NCBI RefSeq assembly: GCF_002117915.1
Contig: NZ_BDJB01000008.1
Location: 372,001 to 436,000 of the forward strand
Length of the DNA stretch: 64,000 bases
Origin: Sphingomonas sp. TZW2008
GTDB taxonomy: Bacteria > Pseudomonadota > Alphaproteobacteria > Sphingomonadales > Sphingomonadaceae
Direction of reading: 5' to 3'
Part shown: one piece after another, positions 17,231 through 26,537 of the stretch
Layout: every line of letters starts with the position of its first letter
Position numbering within the stretch: position 1 is the first letter of the stretch
Made by a program: the position numbers and the translations under genes
Notes under the pieces: generated by a model
Told to the model about the DNA's origin: nothing
Databases searched by the model: none
The model's input: only the letters and a program-made list of their open reading frames with translations

Positions 17231-18304
17231 TCAAGCGAAGCGATCGGCGGCGTAGCGCGACACGTCGATGCCAATTGGCGGCGCGTCGCCGAGCAGCAGC
17301 GCCGCGCCGATGGCGGCGGCGGCGGGCGCGGTCTGGATGCCGAAGCCGCCCTGCCCCGCAAACCAGAAGAAGCCCGGCGCGTCCGCCGCAAACCCGTAGA
17401 CCGGCAGGCGATCGGGCGCGAAGCTGCGCAGCCCGGCCCATTTGCGATCCACCGCCGTCACGCGCCAGTCGACCGCATGTTCGAGCCGGTCGATCGCGAT
17501 CGCGACATCGATCTCCTCGGGCTGCGCGTCGCCGGGGTCGCACGGCGTCTCGTCGTGCGGGCTCAGCCACAGCCGCCCGCCAGCCTCGGGCTTGAAGTAG
17601 AAGTCGCCGCCGAGATGCGCGACGTGCGGCATCGCCGGCGTCGAGGGCGGATTGGTCTGCAACTGGACGAGCGTGCGACGATACGGCTGAATGCCGAGCG
17701 GGCGCGCGCCGGCGAGCGCCGCGACTGGGTCGGCCCAGGCGCCCGCGGCGTCGACGAGGATTGCGGCGTCGAAGTCGCCGGCCCGAGTCGAAACCCGCCA
17801 GCGACCTTCACGGCGCTCGGCCGCAATGAGCGGCGCGCCGAGTACCAGCGTCGCGCCCGCCTTGCGCGCGCGCGCCAGCGCATCGGCGTGAAGCGCGGCG
17901 ACGTCGATATAGGCGCAGCTCGCCTCCATCACGCCCACCGTCCATCCCGGGCGCAGGCCGGCGACGTAATCGCGCGGATCGACGCGCTCGAGGACGACGC
18001 CGCTGCCGGCGAACTCGGCGAGAAACGCCTCGGCGTGCACCTCGTCCGCCGCCTCGCCAATATGCAGCGAGCCGAGCGGATCGAGGAAGCCGCCCGCGCG
18101 CAGCGCCTCGCCCGACAGCGAGGTGAGCGGCTGAATGCCAGGCCCGCCATAGGTTTCGGACCAGAAGGCGGCGGAGCGGCCGGTCGCGTGATATCCCGCG
18201 ACATCCTCCGCCTCGAGCAGCAGAACCCGCGCGCGGCTTCCGATCGCGGCGGCGAGCGTCGCGCCAGCGATTCCTGCGCCGACGATGGCGATATCGTAGT
18301 TCAT
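17231..18304 (-). CDS. FAD-dependent oxidoreductase of the DAO family
   Basis: A 357-residue flavoprotein with an N-terminal Rossmann motif (DIAIVGAGIAGATLAAAIG, GxGxxG plus Glu in LLLEAED), the early GRSAAFWSETYGG segment and a C-terminal FAD loop (GFFWFAGQGGFGIQTAPAAA). This matches the glycine/D-amino-acid oxidase (DadA/SoxB-like) family, which oxidises amino- or N-methyl-compounds. The substrate is unknown. It starts at ATG 18304, overlapping the hydrolase stop by 4 bases, so both are one operon. The longer open frame upstream, to 19180, is an antisense artefact of GC bias. Confidence 0.88.
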   Translation of the reverse strand: MNYDIAIVGAGIAGATLAAAIGSRARVLLLEAEDVAGYHATGRSAAFWSETYGGPGIQPLTSLSGEALRAGGFLDPLGSLHIGEAADEVHAEAFLAEFAGSGVVLERVDPRDYVAGLRPGWTVGVMEASCAYIDVAALHADALARARKAGATLVLGAPLIAAERREGRWRVSTRAGDFDAAILVDAAGAWADPVAALAGARPLGIQPYRRTLVQLQTNPPSTPAMPHVAHLGGDFYFKPEAGGRLWLSPHDETPCDPGDAQPEEIDVAIAIDRLEHAVDWRVTAVDRKWAGLRSFAPDRLPVYGFAADAPGFFWFAGQGGFGIQTAPAAAAIGAALLLGDAPPIGIDVSRYAADRFA

Positions 18305-19236
18305 CGCCCGTGTGCTGTAAGAAAACCGTCGATCGCGGCAAGCGCACGATCGCGCACCGGATCGGCCTCGCGCAGGATCTCGTGCGCCGATTCGCGACCG
18401 AAGCGGATGACCTGCGCGGTCGGCAGCCGCGCGGCGAGTGCGACCGCGGCGCGCGAATCGACGAGGCCATCGGCGTCGGCGATCAGCATCAGCAGCGGCG
18501 TCTTGATCGTCGCCAGCCGCGGATCGGCGCGCTGCGCGCGCGTCGAGGCGAAGGCTTCGGCGAGCCACGCCCAGCTCGGCGGCCCCAGCTTGATCTCGGG
18601 CACCGCTTCGTACCAATATTGTTCGTCGTCGTAGCGGCTGTGATCCGCGGTCAGCAGCGTGCGCCGATCGAGCCGCGCGCCGGGACGCTCGTGCCCCTTC
18701 CACGCCGGTCGCGCGGGATCGCCGATGCGCCGCATCAGCCGCGCGACTCGTTCGGCAACTCCCGCGCCGACCGGCGATTTCAGCCCCAGCATCGGCGCGA
18801 TCAGCACCGCCGCCACCGGATCGATCGCGGCCTCCAGCAGCGCGCGCAGCACAAGATGCCCGCCCATCGAATGGCCCATCGCGACACGCGGACCCGCGAC
18901 GTCCCAGTCGCGCCAGAACGCGGCGAGATCCGCAATCCACGGGGCAAAATCGGTCGCGTGGCCAACGTGCGGATCGGGCGAGAGCCGCCCCGACCCGCCC
19001 TGCCCGCGCCAATCGAACGCAGCGATCGTCCAGCCCTGACCGTGCCAATGTCCGAAGCTTTCCAGATACTTTTCGAACACGTCGCCGCGCCCGCCCTGGA
19101 ACAGGATGCCGCCGCGCATAGCGCCACCGGCCGCTGGCCAGTCGAACCGGCGCAGCTGCCAACCGTCGGGCGCCGCCCAACAGGTCACGGTCGCGTCGGC
19201 CGGGATGGCGCGGCGGATCGGGGCGGGATCGGTCAT
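18301..19236 (-). CDS. Alpha/beta hydrolase, lysophospholipase-like
   Basis: A 311-residue serine hydrolase of the PldB/monoacylglycerol lipase group (serine aminopeptidase S33 fold). Nucleophile elbow GHSMGGH, oxyanion region ILFQGGRGDVFEKYLESFGHW, WRGQGGSGR loop, and late Asp and His in LMLIADADGLVDSR and GRESAHEILREAD complete the triad. ATG 19236 (MTDPAPIRR) is chosen; a TTG at 19263 would add nine residues. It is divergent from the Tad pilus locus and translationally coupled to the FAD oxidoreductase. Confidence 0.87.
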   Translation of the reverse strand: MTDPAPIRRAIPADATVTCWAAPDGWQLRRFDWPAAGGAMRGGILFQGGRGDVFEKYLESFGHWHGQGWTIAAFDWRGQGGSGRLSPDPHVGHATDFAPWIADLAAFWRDWDVAGPRVAMGHSMGGHLVLRALLEAAIDPVAAVLIAPMLGLKSPVGAGVAERVARLMRRIGDPARPAWKGHERPGARLDRRTLLTADHSRYDDEQYWYEAVPEIKLGPPSWAWLAEAFASTRAQRADPRLATIKTPLLMLIADADGLVDSRAAVALAARLPTAQVIRFGRESAHEILREADPVRDRALAAIDGFLTAHGR

Positions 19237-19289
19237 GCGGCGGACATGGTTACGGTTTGGCAAGCCATTACGTCTAGTGCTGCGGTCTC

Positions 19290-19763
19290 ATGGGGTGGGA
19301 CATACTTTCCTGGGGGCTGCCGGGTGTTCTGGCGATCCTGCTGGTTTCGGCGGGGATCGAGGACGCGCGCATCCGAGAGATCGCCAACTGGAAGAACGCG
19401 GCGATCGCGCTGTTGGCTCCCGCGTGGTGGGTTGCGATCGGCCTCGCGCCATGGCCTGACATGGCGTTCCAGCTCGCGCTCGGGCTGCTCGTCTTCGGGG
19501 TCTTCGCGATCGCCTTCCATTACGGCCAGATGGGCGGCGGCGACGTCAAGCTGATCGGTGCGATCGCGCTGTGGCTGCCCGCGACGCCGCTGCTGCAGAT
19601 GCTGCTCGTCATGTCGATCGTCGGCGGCGTGCTGACGCTGATCATGATGATCGAGCATAAGTTCAGCCGAAACAAGCGGATACTTGAGGTACCTTACGGC
19701 GTCGCGATCGCCATCGCCGGTCTTCTTGGGCTGCGCGAACCGCTTCTTAACCAATTCACGTAA
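19290..19763 (+). CDS. cpaA: Tad pilus prepilin peptidase
   Basis: A 157-residue type IV prepilin peptidase (A24) that trims Flp pilins in the inner membrane. About five membrane helices are seen. The two aspartates of the aspartic protease site are in SAGIEDARIREIANW and in the GxGD-like GQMGGGDVKLIGAIALW. It lacks the N-terminal methylase domain of PilD, as Tad/Cpa enzymes do. It is the first gene of the cpaABCDE-tadBC run; cpaB begins 57 bases later. No pilin gene is adjacent. Confidence 0.9.
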   Translation: MGWDILSWGLPGVLAILLVSAGIEDARIREIANWKNAAIALLAPAWWVAIGLAPWPDMAFQLALGLLVFGVFAIAFHYGQMGGGDVKLIGAIALWLPATPLLQMLLVMSIVGGVLTLIMMIEHKFSRNKRILEVPYGVAIAIAGLLGLREPLLNQFT

Positions 19764-19820
19764 TCATACGCCGACAACGAGAAAGATCGGCCCGCGCTGA
19801 TGCGAAAGGCACTTTAAGTC

Positions 19821-20882
19821 ATGGATAGTCGCAAGGTCATATTGCTGCTCGGCGCACTGATCGTCGCTGCGATCACCGCGTTCATGGCCCGCACGCTCAT
19901 CATGGGCAGCAGCGCGCCGACCGCGGCCGCGATGCCCGGCGCGGCGCCCGCCCCGATCGACGGCCCCAAGGTCCTCGTCGCGACGCGCGCGCTGCCGGTC
20001 GGCACGATCATCGATCCGACGTCGGTCAAGTTCCAGCCCTGGCCCAAGGAGCTCGTCGAGGGCGCCTATTTCCAGGAGGGCGCCCAATTCGACATGAAGA
20101 CGGTGCTCGGCACCGTGGTGCGCAACGCGGTCACCGCGGGGCAGCCGATCACGCAGGGCGCGCTGGTCAAGCCCGGCGATCGCGGCTTCCTGGCGGCGGC
20201 GCTCGGTGCGGGCATGCGCGCGGTGACGGTGCCGGTATCGACGCAATCGTCGGTCGCAGGCTTCGTCTTCCCGGGTGACCGCATCGACTTGCTGCTGACG
20301 CAGGCGGTGCCGGGCGGCGGCGATGGCCCGCCGCTGAAGGCTGCCGAGACGATCATGCGCAACCTGCGCGTGCTGGCGACCGACCAGCGCACCAACCAGG
20401 AGAAGGACGAGCAGGGCAACACGGTCGTGCGCACCTTCTCCACCGTCACCATCGAGGCGACGCCCAAGATCGCCGAGCAGATCGCGGTGGCACAGACGCT
20501 GGGCTCGCTGTCGCTCTCGCTGCGCTCGATCGCGGACAATGCCGCCGAACTCGAACAGGCGATCGCCTCGGGCGACGTCAAGGTGCCCGAGGGAACTGAC
20601 CCCAAGGCGGAGAAGGCGATGCTGACGCAACTCGCCGCCGCGCCGCAGACGGGCAATTCAACTTATGCGGTCGGTGCCGACGTGTCGCGCTTCCAGCGCC
20701 GCACGGTGCCCGGCAAGTCCGAACAACCCGCCATGGGGGGCGGTATGCCGGTGATGCCGGCGATGGGGGGCGCGCCCGCGCCGGCCTATCCGGGAGCGGC
20801 GGTCCGCGTCGCCTCCGGGCCGGTCGTGCGGATCGCGCGGGGCAACACTGTGACCGAAGTGCCGGTCGGGGGGAAGAACTGA
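19821..20882 (+). CDS. cpaB: Flp pilus assembly protein CpaB
   Basis: A 353-residue periplasmic protein with one N-terminal membrane helix (ILLLGALIVAAITAFMARTL). A SAF domain covers roughly residues 50-120 (KVLVATRALPVGTIIDPTSVKFQPWP). The CpaB/RcpC core follows (AGMRAVTVPVSTQSSVAGFVFPGDRIDLLLTQ), and the tail is Ala/Pro/Met-rich (GGGMPVMPAMGGAPAPAYPG). CpaB supports assembly or gating of the CpaC secretin, possibly through cell-wall binding. The stop is one base before the cpaC ATG context, indicating coupling. Confidence 0.93.
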   Translation: MDSRKVILLLGALIVAAITAFMARTLIMGSSAPTAAAMPGAAPAPIDGPKVLVATRALPVGTIIDPTSVKFQPWPKELVEGAYFQEGAQFDMKTVLGTVVRNAVTAGQPITQGALVKPGDRGFLAAALGAGMRAVTVPVSTQSSVAGFVFPGDRIDLLLTQAVPGGGDGPPLKAAETIMRNLRVLATDQRTNQEKDEQGNTVVRTFSTVTIEATPKIAEQIAVAQTLGSLSLSLRSIADNAAELEQAIASGDVKVPEGTDPKAEKAMLTQLAAAPQTGNSTYAVGADVSRFQRRTVPGKSEQPAMGGGMPVMPAMGGAPAPAYPGAAVRVASGPVVRIARGNTVTEVPVGGKN

Positions 20883-20883
20883 G

Positions 20884-22491
20884 ATGCGTATCGACGCAAA
20901 GCCGATCGGCTGGCCGCTCGCCGTGGCGCTCGCCGCCGTCGCGATCGCCGCGACGCCTGCCGCCGCGCCGGCCCAAAGCGCCACCGCGCAGGGTCCGACG
21001 ATGCAGATCGCCACCAATCGCGGGCGTCTCATCACGCTGCCGCGCCCGATGAGCGACCTATTCATCGCCAATCCGGAAATCGCCGACGTCCAGGTCCGCT
21101 CGCCGACCCAGCTCTACGTGTTCGGAAAGAAGCCGGGCGAGACGACGATCTCGGCGACCGCGAAGGGCGGCGCGGTGGTCTATGCCTCGACGGTGCGCGT
21201 CGGCAACAACTTCGACTCGCTCGGCCAGATGCTCGGCATGGCGATGCCCGATGCCAACATCACACCGACGACGATGAACGGCGTCGTGCTGCTGACGGGC
21301 ACCGTCGGCAACCCGGATGATGGCGCGGAGGCCGAACGGCTGGTGCAGGCGTTCGTCGGCGAGGGTACCAAGGTGATCAGCCGGCTGCGTACGGCGACGC
21401 CGCTGCAGGTCAACCTGCAGGTGCGCTTCGCCGAGGTGACGCGCAGCTTCGTTAAAAACATCGGCATGAATTTGACGACGATCGACGGGACCGGCGGGTT
21501 CAAATTCGGCATCGGCAGCGGCCGTCCGCCGGCGAGCTTTTACACCACCGATCGCAACCTGCCGCTGGCCGTCGGCCAGAGCGTGCAGGGCTTCACGATC
21601 GATCCGACGACCGGCCTCGTCGTTCAACGCCCGGGCACGTCGATCACCAAGGGCAGCGAGCGGACCACCGCCGGCTTCCTGACCAAGCTACTCGGGCTCG
21701 ACCTCGTCGGCGCGCTCGACCTCGGCGAGCGGATCGGCCAGGTGACGAGCCTCGCCAATCCGAACCTTACCGCAATGTCAGGCGAGACGGGCACGTTCCT
21801 CGCGGGCGGCGAAATCCCGATCCCGATCGCGCAGGGGCTCGGCGCGGTGGGCGTGGAGTACAAGCAATACGGCGTCAGCCTAGCCTATACGCCGACCGTG
21901 CTGGGCGACGGCCGCATCTCGCTGCGCGTCCGCCCCGAAGTGTCGCAGCTCGATTATTCGAACGCGGTGACGATCGCCGGTACACAGGTTCCCGGCCTGA
22001 CGACACGGCGCACCGAGACGACGGTGGAGCTGGGCTCAGGCCAGAGCTTCATGATCGCGGGGCTGCTGCAGAACAGCCACAACAATTCGATCGAGAAGAC
22101 GCCGGGCGTCGGCGACGTGCCGATCCTGGGCGCGCTGTTCCGCTCCAACGGCTTCCAGCGCAACGAGACGGAGCTCGTCATCGTCATCACGCCGTATCTG
22201 GTGAAGCCGGTGAACGCGAACGACATCGTGCTGCCGACCGACGGCTACAAGTCGCCGAACGACGTAGAGCGCGTGCTGATGGGCCAGCTGACTGGCGGCA
22301 AGGGCGGCGCGCCGCGGCCCAAGCCGAGCATGGCAGACGGCCCGCCGGTCGCGCCCGCGCTCGGCGCGGTCGCCCCGGTCGCGCCGATGCCGGCACCGGC
22401 GAACGGCGCGACGGTCGCCGACACCAAGGCGACGCGCGGCAAGGCAAAGAAGGGCGGCGACGCCCCGGCCCCCGGTTTCTCGATCAACTGA
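20884..22491 (+). CDS. cpaC: Outer-membrane secretin CpaC
   Basis: A 535-residue secretin that forms the pilus exit pore. It has a signal peptide (about residues 1-36) and a pilus-assembly N-domain (LITLPRPMSDLFIANPEIADVQVRSPTQLYVFGKKPGETT). A BON-like region and a secretin domain follow (LQVRFAEVTRSFVKNIGMN, then GQSFMIAGLLQNSHNN and TPGVGDVPILGALFRSNGFQ). The typical ending TELVIVITPYLVKPV is followed by an Ala/Pro-rich, Lys-rich tail. The stop TGA shares its last base with an in-frame ATG of the following gene. Confidence 0.94.
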   Translation: MRIDAKPIGWPLAVALAAVAIAATPAAAPAQSATAQGPTMQIATNRGRLITLPRPMSDLFIANPEIADVQVRSPTQLYVFGKKPGETTISATAKGGAVVYASTVRVGNNFDSLGQMLGMAMPDANITPTTMNGVVLLTGTVGNPDDGAEAERLVQAFVGEGTKVISRLRTATPLQVNLQVRFAEVTRSFVKNIGMNLTTIDGTGGFKFGIGSGRPPASFYTTDRNLPLAVGQSVQGFTIDPTTGLVVQRPGTSITKGSERTTAGFLTKLLGLDLVGALDLGERIGQVTSLANPNLTAMSGETGTFLAGGEIPIPIAQGLGAVGVEYKQYGVSLAYTPTVLGDGRISLRVRPEVSQLDYSNAVTIAGTQVPGLTTRRTETTVELGSGQSFMIAGLLQNSHNNSIEKTPGVGDVPILGALFRSNGFQRNETELVIVITPYLVKPVNANDIVLPTDGYKSPNDVERVLMGQLTGGKGGAPRPKPSMADGPPVAPALGAVAPVAPMPAPANGATVADTKATRGKAKKGGDAPAPGFSIN

Positions 22492-22514
22492 TGGCGATGG
22501 GTAGGAACAGGATC

Positions 22515-23144
22515 ATGCTGAAGCGCTCAATCCTCATCGCGGTCGCGCCGCTCGCGCTCGCGGCGTGCGGTGGCACGCAGAACCTCGGGCTCGAATCGGT
22601 ACACCAGCCGGTTGTCAGCCGCGCCGACTACGCCTTCGATCTCGGTGCCGGGCCCGACGGGCTTGCACCGGGGGAAGGGCAGCGGCTGAGCGGCTGGATG
22701 ACGTCACTGCGGCTGGGCTACGGCGATCGCGTCGCGATCGACGATCCCGCGCGCGATCCCGCGACGCGCGCCGATGTCGCGGCGCAGGCGGCACGCTTCG
22801 GACTGCTGGTGTCGGGAGACGCGCCGGTCACCGCCGCCCCCATCACGCCAGGCACCGTCCGCGTCGTCGTCAGCCGCGCGCGCGCCAGCGTGCCGGGCTG
22901 CCCCGACTACAGCCGGATGTACCAGCCGGACTACAACCAGCACACCTCGTCGAACCACGGCTGTGCGACCAATTCGAATCTCGCCTCCATGGTGGCGAGC
23001 CCGACCGATCTGGTCCGCGGCGAACCGGGCAGCGGTGTCACCGACACGGCGGTCAGCACCAAGGCGATCCAGAGCTTCCGCAACGCCGCGCCGAGCGGCG
23101 CGGGCGGCACCGCGGTGAAGGCCGAAAGCGCGGGAGGCAAGTGA
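22515..23144 (+). CDS. cpaD: Pilus assembly lipoprotein CpaD
   Basis: A 209-residue lipoprotein (MLKRSILIAVAPLALAACGG, lipobox LAAC). The CpaD features VVVSRARASVPGCPDYSR and SNHGCATNSNLASMVASPTDLVRGEPG are clear. CpaD is the small outer-membrane or periplasmic partner of the CpaC secretin. ATG 22515 is preferred because TAGGAACAGG precedes it and it begins the signal peptide; ATGs at 22491 and 22497 would add up to eight residues, the first overlapping the cpaC stop. Confidence 0.9.
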   Translation: MLKRSILIAVAPLALAACGGTQNLGLESVHQPVVSRADYAFDLGAGPDGLAPGEGQRLSGWMTSLRLGYGDRVAIDDPARDPATRADVAAQAARFGLLVSGDAPVTAAPITPGTVRVVVSRARASVPGCPDYSRMYQPDYNQHTSSNHGCATNSNLASMVASPTDLVRGEPGSGVTDTAVSTKAIQSFRNAAPSGAGGTAVKAESAGGK

Positions 23145-23145
23145 G

Positions 23146-24435
23146 ATGAACGCACCCTGGAAACCCGCCGGCGCGACGACGCGCGAGCCGTTCGTCGCCT
23201 ATGTCTGCGACGAAGCGACCGCCGATGCGCTGCGCCCGATCGTCAGCGAGATGGGCTGGTCTGCCGACAAGGTGAACAAGGGCGGGTTGCGCAACGCGGT
23301 CCAGTCGCTGTCGGTCTCGGCGAGCCCACACATCCTGTTCGTCGACCTCGCCGAATCAGGCGACCCGCTCAATGACATCAACTCGCTCGCCGAGGTCTGC
23401 GAGCCGGGCACGATGGTGATCGCCTCCGGGCAGGTCAACGACGTGCGGCTGTACCGCGATCTCGTGGCCAGCGGCATCCAGGATTATCTGCTGAAGCCGC
23501 TCGGTGCGGAAGCGCTGCGCGATGCCTTCAACCACGCGCAAATGCTGCTCAACGCGCCCAAGCCGACCGAGCAAGCGGTCGAGCATCCGCATTGCGCGGT
23601 GGCGGTGATCGGCACGCGCGGCGGCGCCGGCGCCTCGACGATCGCGACCTCGCTCGCCTGGCTGATCAGCGACAAGGAGCGCCGCTCGACGGCGCTACTC
23701 GATCTCGACGTGCACTTCGGCACCGGCGCGCTCGCGCTCGATCTCGAGCCGGGCCGCGGCCTGACCGACGCGATCGAGAACCCGAGCCGGATCGACGGCC
23801 TGTTCATCGAGCGTGCGATGGTGAAGGCGTCGGAAAACCTTTCCGTCCTGTCCGCCGAGGCGCCGATCAACTCGCCAATCGTCACCGACGGCGCGGCTTA
23901 TTATCAGTTGCAGGGCGAGATGCGCTCGGCGTTCGAGGCGACGATCATCGACATGCCGCGCGCGATGCTGGTCAATCACCCGCATCTGATCAGCGACGTG
24001 CAGGTGGCAGTCGTCGTGACCGAGCTGACGCTCGCCGCGGCGCGCGATTCGATCCGCATCCTCTCATGGCTGAAGTCTAACGCGCCGCAGACACAGGTGC
24101 TCGTCGTCGCCAACCGCGTCCATCCCGGGCAGCAGCTCGAGATCTCGCGCAAGGATTTCGAGACCTCGATCGAGCGCAAGATCGATTTCACGATCGGCTT
24201 CGACCAGAAGCTCGCCGCGCAGGCTGCGAAGCTCGGCAAGCCGCTGGCGGAGGTCGGCAAGGCGTCTAAGGCGATCGCCCCGATCGCCGATCTCGCGACG
24301 CAGCTGTGCGCGATTAGCGCCGAGGACGCGCCCAAGTCGGGCAAGGCCGGCAAGCTGCGCAAGGGCACCTCGCTGATCGGCAAGTTCACCGATCTGAAGG
24401 GTCTGATCCCGAAGAAGGCCGTGAAGAACGGATGA
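23146..24435 (+). CDS. cpaE: Pilus assembly ATPase-like protein CpaE/TadZ
   Basis: A 429-residue protein with an N-terminal receiver-like domain (about residues 15-130, including ILFVDLAESGDPLND) and a C-terminal ParA/MinD domain. The deviant Walker A is VIGTRGGAGASTIATSLAWL, with LLDLDVHFGTGALALD following. CpaE/TadZ directs the Tad apparatus to the cell pole. The ATG directly follows the cpaD stop. The next gene, 50 bases downstream, is tadB; the cpaF/tadA secretion ATPase usually found here is absent. Confidence 0.92.
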   Translation: MNAPWKPAGATTREPFVAYVCDEATADALRPIVSEMGWSADKVNKGGLRNAVQSLSVSASPHILFVDLAESGDPLNDINSLAEVCEPGTMVIASGQVNDVRLYRDLVASGIQDYLLKPLGAEALRDAFNHAQMLLNAPKPTEQAVEHPHCAVAVIGTRGGAGASTIATSLAWLISDKERRSTALLDLDVHFGTGALALDLEPGRGLTDAIENPSRIDGLFIERAMVKASENLSVLSAEAPINSPIVTDGAAYYQLQGEMRSAFEATIIDMPRAMLVNHPHLISDVQVAVVVTELTLAAARDSIRILSWLKSNAPQTQVLVVANRVHPGQQLEISRKDFETSIERKIDFTIGFDQKLAAQAAKLGKPLAEVGKASKAIAPIADLATQLCAISAEDAPKSGKAGKLRKGTSLIGKFTDLKGLIPKKAVKNG

Positions 24436-24484
24436 CCAGGGCCGTCGCCATCGGCACGGCCATGCCTGGAGCACGGAGCGCGAT

Positions 24485-25459
24485 ATGCCTTTGTTACCGG
24501 TGATCTTCATCGCGATCGGCGCGCTGCTCACGCTCGGCATGCTGTACGTCGCGATGAGCGGCCCGTCGACCGCGCGCGTCGGCAGCCGGCGGCTGGCTGC
24601 GGTGCGCGATCGCTACTCGGGCGCGCCCGGCGTCGCGGTCGAGGCGCAGATGCGTCGCATCACCGGCCGTAACGCCACCAAGGCGGATCGCGCGGCGATG
24701 CGCTTCCTCCCCAATCCGGCGGAGCTGCAGAAGCGGCTCAACATGACCGGCAAGACCTGGACGGTAGGCCAGTACGGCATCACCACCGTGTCGGCGACGC
24801 TTGGCACCGCATTGATCATGTGGCTGATCGGCATGCCTATCCTACTGGCGCTCTTCCTCGGCCTCGCGGTCGGCGCCGGCGTGCCGCATTTCGTCGTCGG
24901 CATGTTCATCAAGCGCCGCGTCGCCAAGTTCAACGCCAAGTTCCCCGATGCGATCGAGCTGCTGGTACGCGGCCTCCGCTCGGGCCTGCCGATAACCGAG
25001 ACGATGGGCGTCGTCGGTAACGAGGTGCCTGGCCCGGTGGGCGAGGAATTCCGCTCGGTCGCCGACAAGATGAAGATCGGCCGATCGATGGACGTCGCGC
25101 TCCAGGAGACCGCCGACCGGCTCGGCACCGCGGAATTCCAGTTCTTCGTCATCACCATCGCGATTCAACGCGAGACGGGTGGCAACCTTGCCGAAACGCT
25201 GCAGAACCTCGCCACCGTGCTGCGTCAGCGCGGGCAGATGAAGCTCAAGATCAAGGCGATGTCGTCCGAATCGAAGGCTTCCGCCCTCATCATCGGCGCG
25301 CTGCCGTTCGTCGTCTTCACCATGATCTGGTTCATCAACACCGCGTACATGCAGAACTTCTTCGTCGATCCGCGGCTGATCGTCGCCGGCGGCGGCGGGC
25401 TCGTCTGGATGGCGATCGGGGCGTTCATCATGAACAAAATGGTCAATTTCGAGATCTGA
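24485..25459 (+). CDS. tadB: Tad inner-membrane platform protein TadB
   Basis: A 324-residue GspF-type platform protein. One N-terminal helix (FIAIGALLTLGMLYVAMSG) is followed by a pair of helices around residues 95-140 and a T2SSF domain (KFPDAIELLVRGLRSGLPITETMGVVGNEVPGPVGEEF, then RETGGNLAETLQNLATVLRQRGQMKLKIKAMSSE). The C-terminal helices end the protein. With TadC it forms the membrane base on which the secretion ATPase acts. A GGAG ribosome binding site precedes ATG 24485. tadC starts three bases after its stop. Confidence 0.93.
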   Translation: MPLLPVIFIAIGALLTLGMLYVAMSGPSTARVGSRRLAAVRDRYSGAPGVAVEAQMRRITGRNATKADRAAMRFLPNPAELQKRLNMTGKTWTVGQYGITTVSATLGTALIMWLIGMPILLALFLGLAVGAGVPHFVVGMFIKRRVAKFNAKFPDAIELLVRGLRSGLPITETMGVVGNEVPGPVGEEFRSVADKMKIGRSMDVALQETADRLGTAEFQFFVITIAIQRETGGNLAETLQNLATVLRQRGQMKLKIKAMSSESKASALIIGALPFVVFTMIWFINTAYMQNFFVDPRLIVAGGGGLVWMAIGAFIMNKMVNFEI

Positions 25460-25462
25460 TCG

Positions 25463-26464
25463 ATGGAACCGACACAAGGCCCGACGCTGCTTGGCGTAGA
25501 CGTCCTCTGGGCGGCGACCCTGCTCTCCGCCGTCGCCGCGATGGCGGTGATGGTGGCGATCTACGCCGCGCTCAGCGTCCGCGATCCGATGGCGAAGCGC
25601 GTGAAAGCGCTCAACGATCGGCGCGAGCAACTCAAGGCGGGCATCACTGCCTCGACCAGCAAGCGACGCGCGAAACTCGTCCAGAAGAGCGAGAACGCCG
25701 ATCGCATCCGCGAGCTGCTTGAATCGCTCAAGGTACTCCAGGACAGCCAGCTCAAGATCGCGCAGCAGAAACTGCTGCAGGCCGGCATCCGCAAGAAGGA
25801 ATGGGCCGTCGGCGTGATCTTCGGCCGGCTGGTGTTGCCGATCGTCATCGGCGGCTTCATGGTCTTCATCGTCTACGGCACCGATACGTTCGCCGAATGG
25901 ACCGCGCTCAAGCGCTACGCGCTCGTCGCTGGTAGCTTTATCCTGAGCTACAAAGCGCCCGACATCTATCTGAAGAACAAGATCACCAAGCGATCGGACG
26001 CGATCCGCAAGGGCCTGCCCGACGCGCTCGACCTGCTGGTGATCTGCGCCGAGGCGGGTTTGACCGTCGACGCCGCCTTCCACCGCGTGGCAAAGGAACT
26101 CGGCCGCGCCTATCCCGAGCTCGGCGACGAGGCTGCGCTGACCGCGATCGAGCTCGGCTTCCTCACCGATCGGCGACAGGCGTTCGAAAATTTTGCGCAT
26201 CGCGTCGCACTCGACGAAGTGAAGGGCATCGTCACGACGATGATCCAGACCGAGAAATACGGCACGCCGCTCGCCAGCGCATTGCGCGTCCTTTCCGCCG
26301 AATTCCGCAACGAGCGCATGATGCGCGCGGAAGAGAAGGCCGCCCGGTTGCCGGCGATCATGACGGTGCCGCTGATCCTGTTCATCCTTCCCGTGCTATT
26401 CATCGTCATTCTCGGCCCCGCCGCCTGCTCGATCAGCGACGCGTTCATGGGCGGCAGCGCCTGA
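25463..26464 (+). CDS. tadC: Tad inner-membrane platform protein TadC
   Basis: A 333-residue second platform protein with four hydrophobic segments. The T2SSF domain is centred on KGLPDALDLLVICAEAGLTVDAAFHRVAKELG and TEKYGTPLASALRVLSAEFRNERMMRAEEKAARLPAIM, and a final helix (VPLILFILPVLFIVILGPA) closes the protein. Residues 45-100 form a charged segment that may be coiled-coil. It pairs with TadB, which ends three bases upstream. Last clear tad gene of the run. Confidence 0.92.
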   Translation: MEPTQGPTLLGVDVLWAATLLSAVAAMAVMVAIYAALSVRDPMAKRVKALNDRREQLKAGITASTSKRRAKLVQKSENADRIRELLESLKVLQDSQLKIAQQKLLQAGIRKKEWAVGVIFGRLVLPIVIGGFMVFIVYGTDTFAEWTALKRYALVAGSFILSYKAPDIYLKNKITKRSDAIRKGLPDALDLLVICAEAGLTVDAAFHRVAKELGRAYPELGDEAALTAIELGFLTDRRQAFENFAHRVALDEVKGIVTTMIQTEKYGTPLASALRVLSAEFRNERMMRAEEKAARLPAIMTVPLILFILPVLFIVILGPAACSISDAFMGGSA

Positions 26465-26537
26465 TCGGCGCGCACTCGGGCCAACGCGGAACGCTCGCGC
26501 AAAAGCATCGTTGAGCCTGCGTAACAGGAGGTTCGCG

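Noticed and set aside
17231..19180. A 649-codon frame joining the FAD oxidoreductase to an N-terminal extension
   Set aside because: The extension overlaps the alpha/beta hydrolase on the same strand in another frame and has no family features; the oxidoreductase begins at the ATGA overlap at 18304.
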